Notes: generated by a model not told the origin, from the letters alone. DNA of 64,000 nt from Aegilops tauschii subsp. strangulata (GCF_002575655.3 NC_053038.3:144538885-144602884), one strand, 5' to 3'; counted from the stretch's first letter, positions 32,974 through 44,974 are shown. Numbers and translations are program-made.

Positions 32974-35900
32974 TCAAAAAACATTCGAAGATTCTAAGAT
33001 ATTTAGCTCAGACCGCAACTTGCTAAATCTCTTCTCATCCAAGGGCTTTGTGAAGATATCGGCTAGCTATTCTTCAGTCTTCACATGCTCAATAGAAATG
33101 TCGCCCTTCAACACATGATCACGAAGAAAATGATGACGAATATGAATGTGCTTTGTCTTCGAGTGCTGAACTGGGTTGTGAGCAATCTTGATGGCACTCT
33201 CATTGTCATAGAAGAGAGGCACATTCTTCACGTTGACGCTGTAGTCCTTCAGAGTTTGCTTCAGCCACAACAATTGAGCACAGCAAGAACCAGCAGCAAT
33301 GTACTCAGCTTCAGCAGTAGACAGTGATACGCAGTTCTGTTTCTTCGAGGACCAACAGACCAAAGATCGTCCGAGGAAATGACATGTACCAGATGTTGAC
33401 TTGCGATCCACACGATCACCAGCATAGTCAGAGTCAGAATATCCAACGAGATCAAAAGCCGAGCCCTTGGGGTACCATAATCCTAGTGTTGGTGTGTGAG
33501 CTAGATATCGAAGAATATGCTTCACAGCCTTATGGTGTGATTCCTTCGGTGTAGCTTGAAATCGGGCACACATGCAAACACTAAGCATAATATATGGCCT
33601 AGATGCACATAAGTACAATAAAGAACCAATCATGGAGCGGTATACCTTTTGATCGAAGTTAATACCATTTTCATCAGTGCACAGATGGCCATTTGTGGGC
33701 ATAGGAATTTTGACGCCTTTGCAATCTTGCATGCTGAATTTGCTCAGTACATCCTTCAGGTATTTCTCCTGAGATATGAATATGCCATTGCGCTGTTGAC
33801 GAATTTGAAGACCTAAGAAGAATTTCAACTCTCCCATCATAGACATTTGATATTCTTCACTCATCATATAGGCAAATTCATCACTATAACGTTGGTCAGT
33901 ACAGCCAAAGATGATATCATCAACATATATTTGGCATAAAAACAATTCATCATCATATGATTTAGTGAAAAGAGTTGGGTCGAGTGAACCGGGTTTGAAG
34001 CCTTTCTTCATGAGGAATTCCTTCAAAGTATCATACCACGCCCGAGGGGCCTGCTTGAGGCCATAGAGGGCCTTATTTAGTCTGAAGACTTTGTCAGGAT
34101 GCTTAGGATCTTCAAAACCTGGGGGTTGAGCAACATATACTTCTTCCTCAAGCTTACCATTGAGGAATGCACTTTTCACATCCATTTGATATAAAGTGAT
34201 ACCATGATTGTTAGCATAAGCAACTAATATGCGAATAGCTTCAAGTCTAGCAACAGGTGCAAAAGTTTCATCGAAATCAATTCCTTCAACCTATGTGTAG
34301 CCTTGAGCTACTAGCCATGCCTTATTCCTCACCACAAGGCCATTTTCATCTTGCTTGTTGCGGTAGATCCACTTTGTGCCAATGATATTGTGTTTGCGAG
34401 GATCTGGACGATTGACCAAATCCCAAACGTTGTTGAGCTCGAACTGATGTAATTCTTCTTGCATGGCCTGAATCCACTCAGGCTCCAGAAATGCTTCATC
34501 TACCTTAGTTGGGATCTGAGATAGAGACAAAAGCATAGTGCCCACAAAAGTTAGATAAATGTGAAGCTTTTGAGCGTGTGAGACGACCTGGTGCTTCAAT
34601 GTCATCGATGATCTTCTCAACTTGCACTTCTTTTGCAACGCGAGGATGAGTAGGTTGTCGTCGAGGAATTTGATCAGCATTTTCTTCAGCAATTTCTTCA
34701 GGTGCATTAGCTCGACGTTCTTCATGTTCTGGAATGAATTCTTTAGCAGATTCTTCGGTAGGAATGACATCCTCAGTAGCCTTGAACTTGATAGTTTCCT
34801 CAGGTGCTGGTTCATCTATCACAGAGGGTACGTGCTCTCTTTGTGAGCCATTAGTTTCATCGAACCGCACATCTATAGTTTCAACAACCTTGTGAAGAAC
34901 GGTGTTGAAGACTCTGTAGGTGTGCGAGTCCTTTCCGTAACCAAGCATAAAACCTTCATGTGCTTACGGTGCAAAGTTAGCATTGTGATGAGGATCTCTA
35001 ATCCAACATTTAGCACCGAAGACTCTGAAATAACTCACATTGGGTTTTTTGTCAGTGAGGAGTTCATAGGCAGTCTTCTTGAAGAATTTGTGAAGATATA
35101 CCCTGTTGATGATGTGGCACGCAGTATAAATTGCCTCAATCCAGAAGTGGCGAGGCGTCTTGTACTCATCAAGCATAGTGCGAGCCATCTCAACAAGAGT
35201 TCTGTTCTTGTGCTCCACGATGCCATTTTGCTGAGGAGTGTAAGGAGCAGATAACTCATGAGTAATACCAAGTTCATCAAGATAGTCATCAAGACTAGAA
35301 TTCTTGAACTCAGTTCCATTGTCACTTCTGATGTGCTTGATCTTCACACCAAAGTTGGTTGAAGCCCTCGAGGAAAATCGTTTGAAGACTTCCTGCACTT
35401 CATGTTTGTAAGTAACAATGTGTACCCATGTGTAACGAGAGTAATCATCAACAATAACAAGCCCATAGAGAGATGCGTCATTTGTGACAGTTGAGTAATG
35501 GTTAGGACCAAAGAGGTTCATGTGAAGCAATTCGAATGGTCGAGTAGTGGTCATGATAGTCTTCGCTCGATGCTTAGCCTTGGTCATCTTTCCAGCTTCA
35601 CAAGCTCCACATAGGTGATCCTTGAGGAATTTGACATTTTCAATGCCAATGACATGCTTCTTATTTGCAAGCGTGTGCAAATTCCTCATGCCTGCATGAC
35701 CAAGTCGTCGATGCCATAGCCAACCTTCTGAAGCTTTTGCAAGTAGGCACACGGCTGGTTGCGGTCCTGTAGAGAAATCAACAATATACAAGTCTCCTCT
35801 CCTAAAGCCTTCGAAGACTTTGGAATTGTCAGCTTCCATAACCACAACACAATGATACTTGCCAAAGACAACTACCATATCAAGATCACAAAGCATTGAG

Positions 35901-36120
35901 ACAGACATGAGGTTGTATCCTAAGGACTCGACAAGCATGACTTTTTCCATGTGTCGATCCTTTGTGATCGCAACCTTACCTAGACCCAATACCTGACTTT
36001 TGCCTTTGTCAGCGAAGATGATATGCTTCAGATGCGATCGTGATAAGGGAGCATCAATCAATAGATTCTTGTCACCAGTCATGTGATTTGTACATCCACT
36101 ATCGAGGACCCACTCAGTGC
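32974..36120 (-). pseudogene. Element E pol: protease, integrase, reverse transcriptase, RNase H
   Basis: Minus strand: the protease site WVLDSGCTNHMTG lies at about 36112-36075. GAG-pre-integrase (WLWHRRLGHAGMRNL) is followed by an integrase core with RSDNGTEF and a downstream PYTPQQNGIVEHKNRTL. A TAA at 34964 interrupts, and the frame then continues (HTYRVFNTV). A one-base frame change near 34510 precedes the RT N-terminus (EPEWIQAMQEEL...GTKWIYRNK). After a TAG at 34291-34293 comes [18 protein letters not shown], then the catalytic YVDDIIFG. RNase H shows [16 protein letters not shown] and [12 protein letters not shown] at 33067-33069 precedes the conserved LADIFTKPL, and pol ends at 32974. 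The order integrase-RT identifies copia. The product would copy and integrate the element; this copy is inactive. Confidence 0.9.
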
Positions 36121-36370
36121 TTTGGGTTGATCATCCTGCAGATGAATTAGTGCAGCTTACGAACTTCATATACTTCATTAGTGAAGAATATGACATCAAT
36201 TCATCAGATCAATTTCATCAAGCAATAGAACAGATAAAGCAGTATGAGGACGGGAGAAATGAAAGTTCATTTCTTCATGATTAGCCTGCGTCCTTTCAGG
36301 CACACTTCAGGTCTCCAGCAAATTCTTCAGACGTTCAAGCACGTCTGGTGACCTGACCCTGCAAAAGAGA

Positions 36371-38099
36371 TTAGTTCTTTTTCTTCACCACCCACATCTG
36401 AAGGGGTGGCAAAGAGTTCATCACTCTGCGAGCTCCATATGAGAAAGGTGGCATAGAAGCCAATCCGCTTCGTTTGACATAAGAGAAGTTATGGTAGGCA
36501 TATGAATAAGCAGAGAAATTCTTCGAGGACTTATGAACATAATGATTAGAAGAATAATGCTCATATTCATAGCCCTTGGCTCTTCCCTGCGAAACAGAGT
36601 TGTTAGCACGATGATGTTCATATGAGGACTTTGATCCTCTTGAGGAATTTGATCCATGTGAGGAATTTGGTTCGTATGAGGACTTCGATCCATATGAAGA
36701 ATTTGATCTGGGGTTCCTATTCTTCACAGGTGGTGTCATGAGGACATTCACCTGAAGACTTTCAAGGCACCTTTTGGGAACCCGGATTTTCTTCACATGG
36801 GAACCGTTCCTGCAGTTAGTGCCAACATATCTAGCAAATACTTCACCATTCTGATTTTTGAATAGTTTATAGTTGGAGTCAAATGACTCATCAGAAGAAT
36901 GAGGAGATTCACATGTAAAGCCAGATAAATTGGATGGATCAACTGGAGGTCCCTTTGCAGCAACCCATGAGGTTTTGGGGTACTGCTCAGGCTTCCAATA
37001 TGTACCATCAGCATTGAGTTTCCTCTCAAAGGCAATACCCTCTTTTCCTAGGGTTCCTGTTGAGGATCTGTTTTTTAAGCACATCACAAAGAGTCTGATG
37101 CCCTTTGAGGCTTTTGTACATGCCTGTCATGTACAATTCCTTCAGCCCTGCATCATTAGTGATACTAGCAATGTCCTCAGATGAGGAATTAGTGATAGCA
37201 GAGACAGTTGAAGAATTTGTAGCATTAGAAGCATTTGAACATTCAGGTGAAGAATTAGCAGATTCACGTTCAATGCATTTCAAACATGGAGGAACAAATT
37301 CTTCCTGAGCAGCGCTGATTTGTTGAGCAAGTAATGAATCGCGCTCCTTCTGAAGATCTTCATAACTCACTCTTAGCTTTTCAAGATCTTGCCTTCTTTG
37401 AATAAATTCATAAGAAATCTTCTCATGATCAGATAAGAGAGTGTTATGATGACTTTGAAGGTTGTCAAACTTAGACTGAAGTCTCTGAAGATTTTCAGTC
37501 AAGGTTTTAGTGCGATCCATTTCTTCACCCAACATATCATCGCTCTTGTCTAGCATGTTTTGAACCTTTTCCAAGGCCTTTTGTTGTTTAGTGGCAATAC
37601 AAACAAGCTTGGTATATCTAGGTCCAGAATCATCATCAGATTCATCATCACTAGACTCGGATGAGGAACATTCGGTTACCTTGGCACCTTTTGCCATGAG
37701 GCATGGTGTAGAAGATGATGGTTCAGGTTTGAAAGTCATCGTTTTGAGTGATTCCTTGAAATCCTCAAACCAGGGATCATGACAAGTTCGATGACCTTCA
37801 TAGACATCAGAGATTCGGTCCCAGATAAGCTTCGCATTGCAAAGATGCATAATGCGCCTGAATTCATCTCTGGATAGGCAGGAACAGATGATATCCTTCG
37901 CCATGATATCAAGTCGAGTGTACTTGCGAATATCATCAGTGTCCGCCATCTTGCATAGATCGGTAAGACCAATCTCAGTGACGGTCCACAGCTTGCTGTT
38001 CATTGCCATGAGGCACTTCCTCATCATGGCCTTCCACTTGGGATAATCATGACCGTCAAAGATGGGGCATGTCACTTTCTTCATACCTGCGGTCGACAT
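36371..38099 (-). pseudogene. Element E gag, frameshifted
   Basis: The ATG at 38099 (MSTAGMKKVTCPIFDG) follows the PBS by about 50 bases. The N-terminal half is the copia gag type (PIFDGHDYPKWKAMMRKCLM, LIWDRISDVYEG), followed by an acidic SSSESSDDESDDDSG stretch and a coiled coil (LTENLQRLQSKFDNLQ...). Near 37040 the frame changes into the Ser/Tyr/Asn-rich C-terminal part (RSNSSYGSKSSYEPNSS), ending in lysines at 36371. I see no intact CCHC zinc knuckle. Confidence 0.8.
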
Positions 38100-38152
38100 A
38101 ACTAAAACTCCAGGCGGTTAAACCAAAATCACACAGACCAAGGGAGTACGTT

Positions 38153-38164
38153 GCTCTGATACCA
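38153..38164 (-). other. Primer-binding site of element E
   Basis: The minus strand reads TGGTATCAGAGC, the classical complement to the 3' end of initiator tRNA-Met, two bases from the LTR edge (38167). Confidence 0.9.
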
Positions 38165-38166
38165 AT

Positions 38167-39662
38167 TGAAAGTGCGTTATATCGACTAGAGGGGGGTGAA
38201 TAGGCGATTTTTATGAATTCTTCACTGAGGAATTTGTGGGTGAGGAAATTCCTTGGCAAAGAACTACTTGCAGCGGAATAAGTACTCAGAAGTAAACATA
38301 ACAGAACACAAGCATGGTCATCATGACAAAATGAAGACAAGCACTGAGTACAGAAAGCGTAAACACAGGATAACACAAGATGAAGACAAACAGACTGAAG
38401 AAATTGAACTGAGGAAATTGAGAAAGTCTTCAGTCAAAGTCTTCAAACACAGATATGACAATCACACAACACAGTAATGAGGAAATGAAAGAGTTGAGGA
38501 AATAGAACCAGAAAGCTTGGTGAAGACAATGATTTGGTAGACCAGTTCCAACTGCTGTCTCAGTTGTACATCTGGTTGGGGCGGCTAGGTATTTAAACCT
38601 GAGGACACACAGTCCCCACCTAGTCCTCACCGTCTTCTCCTTGAGCTAAGGTCACACAGACCTCGCCCAATCACTCATGGTAAGTCTTTAGGTGACTTCC
38701 GAACCTTCACAAACTTGGTCACTCGGCGATCCACAATTTCCTCTTGGATGCTCTAGACCATGACACCTACCCGTCTGGAAGAAGCACAGTCTTCAAAGGT
38801 AACAAGCGTCGGATCCACGCAGGATCAATCTCTTTAGTGATGCTCAATCACTTTGGATTTGTAGGTGTTTGGGTTTGGGGTTTTTCCTCACTTGATGATT
38901 TTCGCTCAAAGTCCTCGGAGGATGGGATGCTCTCAATTGACAAGTGTCAGTTTCTCTCGGAGCAGCCAACCAGCTAGTGGTTGTAGGGGGCGGCTATTTA
39001 TAGCGTAGGGAGCAGCCCGACATGGTAAGACATAAATGCCCTTCAATGATATGACCGTTAGGTGGGTAGATATTTTGGGACAGCTGGCGCATAGCACAGC
39101 AACGGTCGGAAATTGGAGTATCAAATTCCTCAGGGCTATCATGTTCCTCACTGTGTAGGCAATCCGCACTGGCGAATTCCTAAGTCTTCAGTCAGAACAA
39201 ATTCCTCAGAGACCAGAAGAACTTCGTCTCTGTCACTGAAGAATATGACTGAATTGTATGAGATTTCCAATGGCTTCACTCGAAGGGATTGGTAGGTGTA
39301 GGATTTTGAGTTGAGCGTCACATGGAAATTTTTCTTAGTATTTCCTCGACCCCCTTTAACAGTACGGTGTTCCCTATGACTCAAGAAAGAGAAAATGAAA
39401 CTACGAAAACAAAAGTCTTCAAGCTTCATATTCCTCAAATGAATACCAAGTCTTCAGGGTCACACCAATTTCTTCACTTTCAAAGTCTTCAGAAATCCAA
39501 AGTCTTCAGTCGAAGAACTTCATTTTTAGGGGTCGACTTTCTCTGTAAATATCAAACTCCTCATAGACTTATAGGCCTGTGTACACTCATAAACACATTA
39601 GTCCCTTAACCTATAAGTCTTCAATACACCAAAATCACTAAGGGGCACTAGGTGCACTTACA
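38167..39662 (-). repeat. 5' LTR of element E
   Basis: This 1496-bp LTR on the minus strand starts TGTAAGTGCACCTAGTGCC and ends CGATATAACGCACTTTCA. It is rich in GAAGACTT/GAGGAAAT-type short repeats. Its relative J at 62649 lies in the opposite orientation and is very similar over the visible length. Confidence 0.9.
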
Positions 39663-41099
39663 GATCTTCTTGCTCCAGCCGCCAAATCCAACGCCGGCGG
39701 GACCGCCTGCTCCCGCCTCCCGTGGCCGGCTATGCTGCCGCGCAGGCCTCACCACCCCTACTACTCCCACCGCTGGCCAGGCCATCCCTCTACTCACCCA
39801 CATCCCTCCACTGTTGTGGCTTCGCCGCCTCCAGGTAATTCCCTTCCTGGGTCTCGCCGTCGTCCGTCGCGCTGGTGTTCTCGGCACGGCGTGGTCAACG
39901 TTGTCAACAAACGACAACATCGGAATAGGGCCGTACATGGAGAGGCTGACAGTTGGGACCCACATGGTCTATGGCCGCACGCAAGCAAGTACCTCCTTAT
40001 TACGCCAAAAAGAATGAATACTGTCGCTGAAAGCTCGAACCCACCACCTATATCTTCTCACGCAAGGAAGTGCCTCCATATCGCACAAAAAATGAATACT
40101 CCCCCTGCTAGCTGGGACCCACCATAGTGGGAGGCTGACTTGTGGGCCTACTAAGTTGACGCGGAAGGAGGGCTTTGTCAACTTAGTCAACAAACGATTC
40201 TATCACCAGTGATCGTTGGATTGTTAACATCGAACGGTCGTCCTGCTTCTTCAACCTCCTATTTTCTTGCTCTAGCCGTCCAAACCACCGCGTGCTCTTG
40301 ATTCCCGTGGCCAGCTGTGCTGCTGCAGAGGCCTCACCGCCAACTACTACTCCCAGCGCTGGCCAGGTCCTGCGGCGACGGCAGCGTCACACCGCAGCCG
40401 AACCAGTGAACCCTCGTACTCCTCTCCGCGTGGGCATCCACTACCGCATCTTCCCGGCTCCGCGTCGTTCCCTTCCTAGGCCTCGCCATCGTCCACCGCC
40501 TTGGTGCTCTCGGCGCGGCGTGGTCAATATGGTCAACGAACGACTTCCATCGGAAGAGTACTGTACGTTGAGAGTCTGAGAGCTGGGTCCACGGCCGCAG
40601 CAAGGAAGTGCCTCCTTATTACATAGAAAATAATGATTCCTCCACCTGATAGCAGGGACCGACCGGACGGGCCACCGTATTTCACAAAAAAACGTTTCCC
40701 CCTGACTGCTTGGACCCACTAGCTCCATCTTCGCACAGAAGGAAGTGCCTGACAGTCGGGACCCACCTGGTCGAAGCGTATGTAGCGTTGTCATTCTGGT
40801 CGCGAACGTGTACGTACATATTGGTCGATGTAGAGGCGCGCACGTAGCATGTACACGTACATACAGCGGCCAGGGTGCAAGAAAGTAAATACAGCCACGT
40901 ACGTACATACGGGCGGGGTCTCGAACGCCTACTCGCGCATACGAACGGCCAGGGCTCGTGTACATGACTGGGTCGGAACAGAGAAACTGCGTCGTCATCG
41001 TGTTTATGGGGAGGCAACGGAATGCGTCTTGTTCATCGGGAGGCAACGAAACGCGTGTTGTTCATCAGGAGCCAACCGGCTTGGACGGAACAGCCGATG

Positions 41100-41345
41100 G
41101 AAACGAGGCCTGGCGTATCGCAGAACGGAGGAAACGGCCTTGTGTTCGACCGGCCACAGTCGAAACGGGATCCTGTTCATCGGGAGGGGTCTGGCGTACC
41201 GCAAAACGGTCAAAACGGGGTCCTGTTGATCGGGAGGGGTGTGGCGTACCGCAAAACGGAGGAAACGGACTTGTGTTGGAGCGCCACGGTCGAAACCGGG
41301 GTCCTGTTCATCGGGAGGGGTGTGGCGTACCGCAAAACGGGACTC
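41100..41345 (+). repeat. Tandem array 1 in element D
   Basis: A unit containing GGCGTACCGCAAAACGG and CCTGTTCATCGGGAGGGGT occurs about three times, near 41170, 41220 and 41300, with variable spacers holding AGGAAACGGCCTTGTGTT-like sequence. Confidence 0.7.
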
Positions 41346-41354
41346 CATGGGATA

Positions 41355-41705
41355 CTGTTCATCTCCACTGTCGAACTCCTCCAGTCTCCACGGGCTACTG
41401 TTCATCCACCGTCGACCTCCTCCAGCCTCCACCTGCGACTGTTCATCCATAGGCTCCTGTTCATCCAGCCTCCACCGCGCGCTCCTCCACCAGCTACTGT
41501 TCAACCAGCCGTCTCCATGGGGTCCTGTACGTTCAACCACCCCTCCACGGGCTACTGTTCATCCAGCCCTCCACCGGCTACTGTTCAACCAGCCCTCCAC
41601 CGGCTCGATCGATCGTGGTCCTGTTCATCCAGCGGCAACGGCCTCTACTACCACGGGTTCCTGTTCATCCAACCCTCCACTGGGAACTATTCATCCAAAC
41701 CCCCC
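41355..41705 (+). repeat. Tandem array 2 in element D
   Basis: Roughly ten imperfect copies of a unit like GGCTACTGTTCATCCAGCC followed by TCCACC, of about 25 to 45 bases each. This kind of array is typical of CACTA interiors. Confidence 0.7.
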
Positions 41706-41743
41706 AACAACGCTCACTGTCCATCCAGAGGCAGCATCGATCG

Positions 41744-41905
41744 GCTTCAGTTAGCAGCAGTAGCGAAGGAATCACTCGGGTTCAGTTAACAGCAAGGGAT
41801 TGATCGATCGCTCGGGTTCAGTAACGCGTAGCCTGTAGTGCAATTGCTCGGGTTCAGTTAGAGCCCGATGCCTCGCTCGGGTTCAGTTAAAGCGCAACGC
41901 CTCGC
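41744..41905 (+). repeat. Subterminal repeat cluster of element D
   Basis: CTCGGGTTCAGTTA and close variants recur five times (about 41745, 41778, 41812, 41847, 41877). Clustered short motifs near the end are where CACTA accessory proteins usually bind; that role is inferred from the superfamily. Confidence 0.6.
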
Positions 41906-42236
41906 ACACACGCGTGTACGTATGAGAGAAACGCGCATCGCTCGGCCCCCGACCACCCACCGTAACCGGGAACTCCCCGAAATTTTCCTCGCCCTCGCTT
42001 CTACCATGGTTTATTCCGTCATGGACGGCCCAAAGAATGTCATGCAGCTGCGTCTCCGGCCCGCCCAGGATGAAAAGCCCATTTTCTGTCATGATTTTTT
42101 GTCATAGAAGTAGGACCCCACCACATCTATGATGATACCGGGTTTTGTCACAATTATTGTCATAGAAGTGTCATAAGTATGACAGAAAAAAATTCGTTCA
42201 GCCCAAAATGTCACGGATCTGTCTTTTTTTGTAATG

Positions 42237-44002
42237 TATGAAGGTGGCTTTGCCACAAATACGATGTCAACTACATGACCATACAAAGCAATATGACAAT
42301 GATGAAGCGTGTCATAATAAACAGAACGGAGGAAAGTTGCATGGCAATATATCTCGGAATGGCTATGGAAATGCAATAATAGGTAGGTATGGTGGCTATT
42401 TTGAGGAAGGTATATGGTGGGTGTATGGTACCAGCGAAGGTTGCACGGTACAAGAGAGGCTAGCAATGGTGGAAGGGTGAGAGTGCGTATAATCCATGGA
42501 CTCAACATTAGTCATAAAGAACTTACATACTTATTGCAAAAATCTATTAGTTATCGAAACGAAGTACTACGTGCATGCTCCTAGGGGGACAGATTGGTAG
42601 GAAAATACCATCGCTCATCCCTGACCGCCATTCATAAGGAAGACAATCAATAAATAAACCATGCTCCGACTTCGTTACATAACGGTTCACCATACGTGCA
42701 TGCTACGGGACTCACAAACCTCAACACAAGTATTTCTCAAATTCACAACTATTCACTGGCATGACTCTAATATCACCATCTTCATATCTCAAAACAATCA
42801 TAAGGAATCAAACTTCTCCTAGTATTCAATGCACTCTATATGAAAGTTTTTATTATATCCCTCTTGGATGCCCATCATATTAGGACTAAATTCATAACCA
42901 AAGAAAATTACCATGCCGTTTAGAGACTCTCAAAATAATATAAGTGAAGCATGAGAGTTCATCTATTTCTTCAAAATAAAACCACTGTTGTGCTCTAAAA
43001 AGATATAAGTGAAGCACTAGAGCAAACGACAAACTACTCCGAAAGATATAAGTGAAGATCAATGAGTAGTTGAATAATTATGTAACTATGTGAAGACTCT
43101 CTAATATTTAAGAATTTCAGATCTTGGGATATTGTTCAAACAGCAAGCAAAACAAAATAAAACAAAATGACGCTCCAACCAAAACACATACCATGTGGTG
43201 AATAAAAATATAGCTTCAAGTAAAGTTACCAATAAACAAAGACGAAAGAGGGGATGCCATCCGGGGCATCCCCAAGCTTAGGCTCTTGGTTGTCTTTGAA
43301 TATTACCTTGGGGTGCCTTGGGAATCCCCAAGATTAGGCTCTTGCCACACCTTATTCCATAGTCCATCGAATCTTTACCCAAAACTTGAAAACTTCACAA
43401 CACAAAACTCTCAACAGGAAACTCGTAAGCTCCGTTAGTATAAGAAAATAAAACCACCACTTAGGTACTGTTGTGAACTCATTCTAAATTCATATTGGTG
43501 TAATATCTACTGTATTCCAACTTCTCTATGGTTCATACCCTCCGATACTACTCATAAATTCATCAAAATAAGCAAACAACACATAGAAAACAGAATCTGT
43601 CAAAAACAGAACAGGCTGTAGTAATCTGTTTTGTTCGAATACTTATGGAACTCCAAAAATTCTGAAATAAATTGGTGGACGTGAGGAATTTGTCTATTAA
43701 TCATCTTCAAAAAGAATCAACCTAAAATCAATCTCCAGTAAAAAAATGGCAGCTAATCTCGTCAGCGGAAAAGTTTCTCTTTTTTACAGCAAGATCGCAA
43801 AGACTTCATCCAAGTCTTCTCAAATGTTCTACTTGGCACAAACACTAATTAAAACATAAAACCACATCTAACCAGAGGCTAGATATATTATTTATTACTA
43901 AACAGGAGCAAAATGCAAAGAACAAAAATAAAATTGGGTTGCCTCCCAACAAGCGTTTTTGTTTAATGCCTTTCTAGCTAGGCATGATGATTTCAATGAT
44001 GC
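42237..44002 (-). other. Element F interior, non-coding part
   Basis: This matches the interiors of A (from about 4515) and C (from about 12020) with moderate divergence. A PPT-like motif GCATCCCCAAGCTT occurs at 43266-43279 inside a GGGATGCC/GGCATCCC hairpin, with a degenerate copy near 43323. No gene was found. Confidence 0.65.
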
Positions 44003-44974
44003 TCACATAAAAGAAAAGATTTGAAATGTAAAGAGAGCATCATGAAGAATATAACTAGCACATTTAAGCCTAACCCACTTCCTATGCATAGGGATTTTGT
44101 GAGCAAACAACTTATGGGGACAAGAATCAACTAGCATAGGAAAGCAAAACAAGCATAGCTTCAAGATTTTCAACACATAGAGAGCAAACTTGATATTATT
44201 GCAATTCCTACAAGCATATGTTCCTCCCTCATAGTAATTTTCAGTAGCATCATGAATGAATTCAATAATATAACTATCACATAAAGCACTATTTTCATGA
44301 TGCACACGTATAGAATTTTTATTACTCTCCACATAAGCAAATTTCTTCTCATGAATAGTAGTGGGAGCAAACTCAACAAAATAACTATCATGTGAGGCAT
44401 AATCCAATTGAAAATTAAAATCATGCTGACAAGTTTCATGGTTATCATTATTATTTATAACATACATGTCATCACAATAATCATCATAGTTAGCAACTTT
44501 ATTCTCATAATCAATTGGAACCTCTTCCGAAATAGTGGATTCATCACTAAATAAAGTCATGACCTCTCCAAATCCACTTTCATAATTATCACAATAAGAT
44601 TCAACACCCTCCAAAATAGTGGGATCATTACTTCCTAAAGTTGACACTCTTCCAAACCCACTTTCATCAATATAATCATCATAAATAGGACGCATGCTAT
44701 CATCATAATAAATTTGCTCATCAAAACTTGGGGGACAAAAAATATCATCTTCGACAAACATAGCATCCCCAAGCTTGTGGCTTTGCATATCATTAGTATC
44801 ATGGATATTCAAGGAATTGGTACTAAAAACATTGCAATCATGCTCATCATTCAAATATTTAGTGCCAAACATTCTAATGCATTCTTCTTCTAACACTTGA
44901 GCACAATTTTCCTTTCCATCATTTTCACGAAAGATATTAAAAAGATGAAGCATATGAGGCACCCTCAATTCCAT
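44003..44974 (-). CDS. Non-canonical ORF of element F (relative of A's ORF)
   Basis: A 323-codon minus-strand ORF (MELRVPHMLHLF...) is rich in Asp/Asn/Tyr. It shares with A's ORF the phrases GFGRVSTL, GFGEVM and KLGDA, a CDSYIIEF block, NYYEGGTY and the C-terminal KIPMHRKWVR...HDALFTFQ...SFM. It lies just inside the PBS side, where gag would be. No known retrotransposon motif is present. Upstream (44975-45068) there is a short leader, so the ORF may have lost an N-terminal part present in A (MDPLKVFY...). Function is unknown. It could be a non-canonical protein mobilised with gypsy LTRs. Confidence 0.6.
   Translation of the reverse strand: MELRVPHMLHLFNIFRENDGKENCAQVLEEECIRMFGTKYLNDEHDCNVFSTNSLNIHDTNDMQSHKLGDAMFVEDDIFCPPSFDEQIYYDDSMRPIYDDYIDESGFGRVSTLGSNDPTILEGVESYCDNYESGFGEVMTLFSDESTISEEVPIDYENKVANYDDYCDDMYVINNNDNHETCQHDFNFQLDYASHDSYFVEFAPTTIHEKKFAYVESNKNSIRVHHENSALCDSYIIEFIHDATENYYEGGTYACRNCNNIKFALYVLKILKLCLFCFPMLVDSCPHKLFAHKIPMHRKWVRLKCASYILHDALFTFQIFSFM

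Larger units (their letters stand above)
27558..39662 (-). mobile_element. Element E: copia LTR retrotransposon with extra downstream ORF, minus orientation, 3' LTR missing
   Basis: On the minus strand the order is 5' LTR (38167-39662), tRNA-Met-type PBS (38153-38164), gag, protease, integrase, RT, RNase H, spacer, large extra ORF, and a 3' non-coding region ending at 27558. Integrase before RT defines copia. The extra ORF behind RNase H and the large size fit the SIRE/Maximus-type lineage (family knowledge). No copy of the LTR is present at the left end, so the element is truncated there. All ORFs carry stops or frameshifts, but each domain is still easily read. Confidence 0.9.
39663..42236. 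mobile_element. Element D: right part of a CACTA DNA transposon with tandem repeats
   Basis: The right end reads GATCTGTCTTTTTTTGTAATG (to 42236); on the minus strand this is CATTACAAAAAAAGACAG, a one-base variant of the CACTACAAAAA-type terminus. The subterminal part has TGTCATAGAAGTGTCATAAGTATGACAG-type inverted phrases (kept short here). The interior has repeated non-coding units (39663-40140 and 40235-40780) with GGTCAACGTTGTCAACAAACG-type phrases, then three tandem arrays. No transposase is seen and the left terminus is not identified. It borders copia element E at 39662/39663, so E may have inserted into it. Confidence 0.65.

Noticed and set aside
38153..38164. tRNA-Met-like sequence
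   Set aside because: It matches only the 12 bases of a primer-binding site beside an LTR; there is no tRNA body.
39663..39667. Target-site duplication linking E and J as two ends of one inverted element
   Set aside because: The bases flanking the E LTR (GATCT) and the J LTR (TATAT) do not match, so no shared insertion event is supported.
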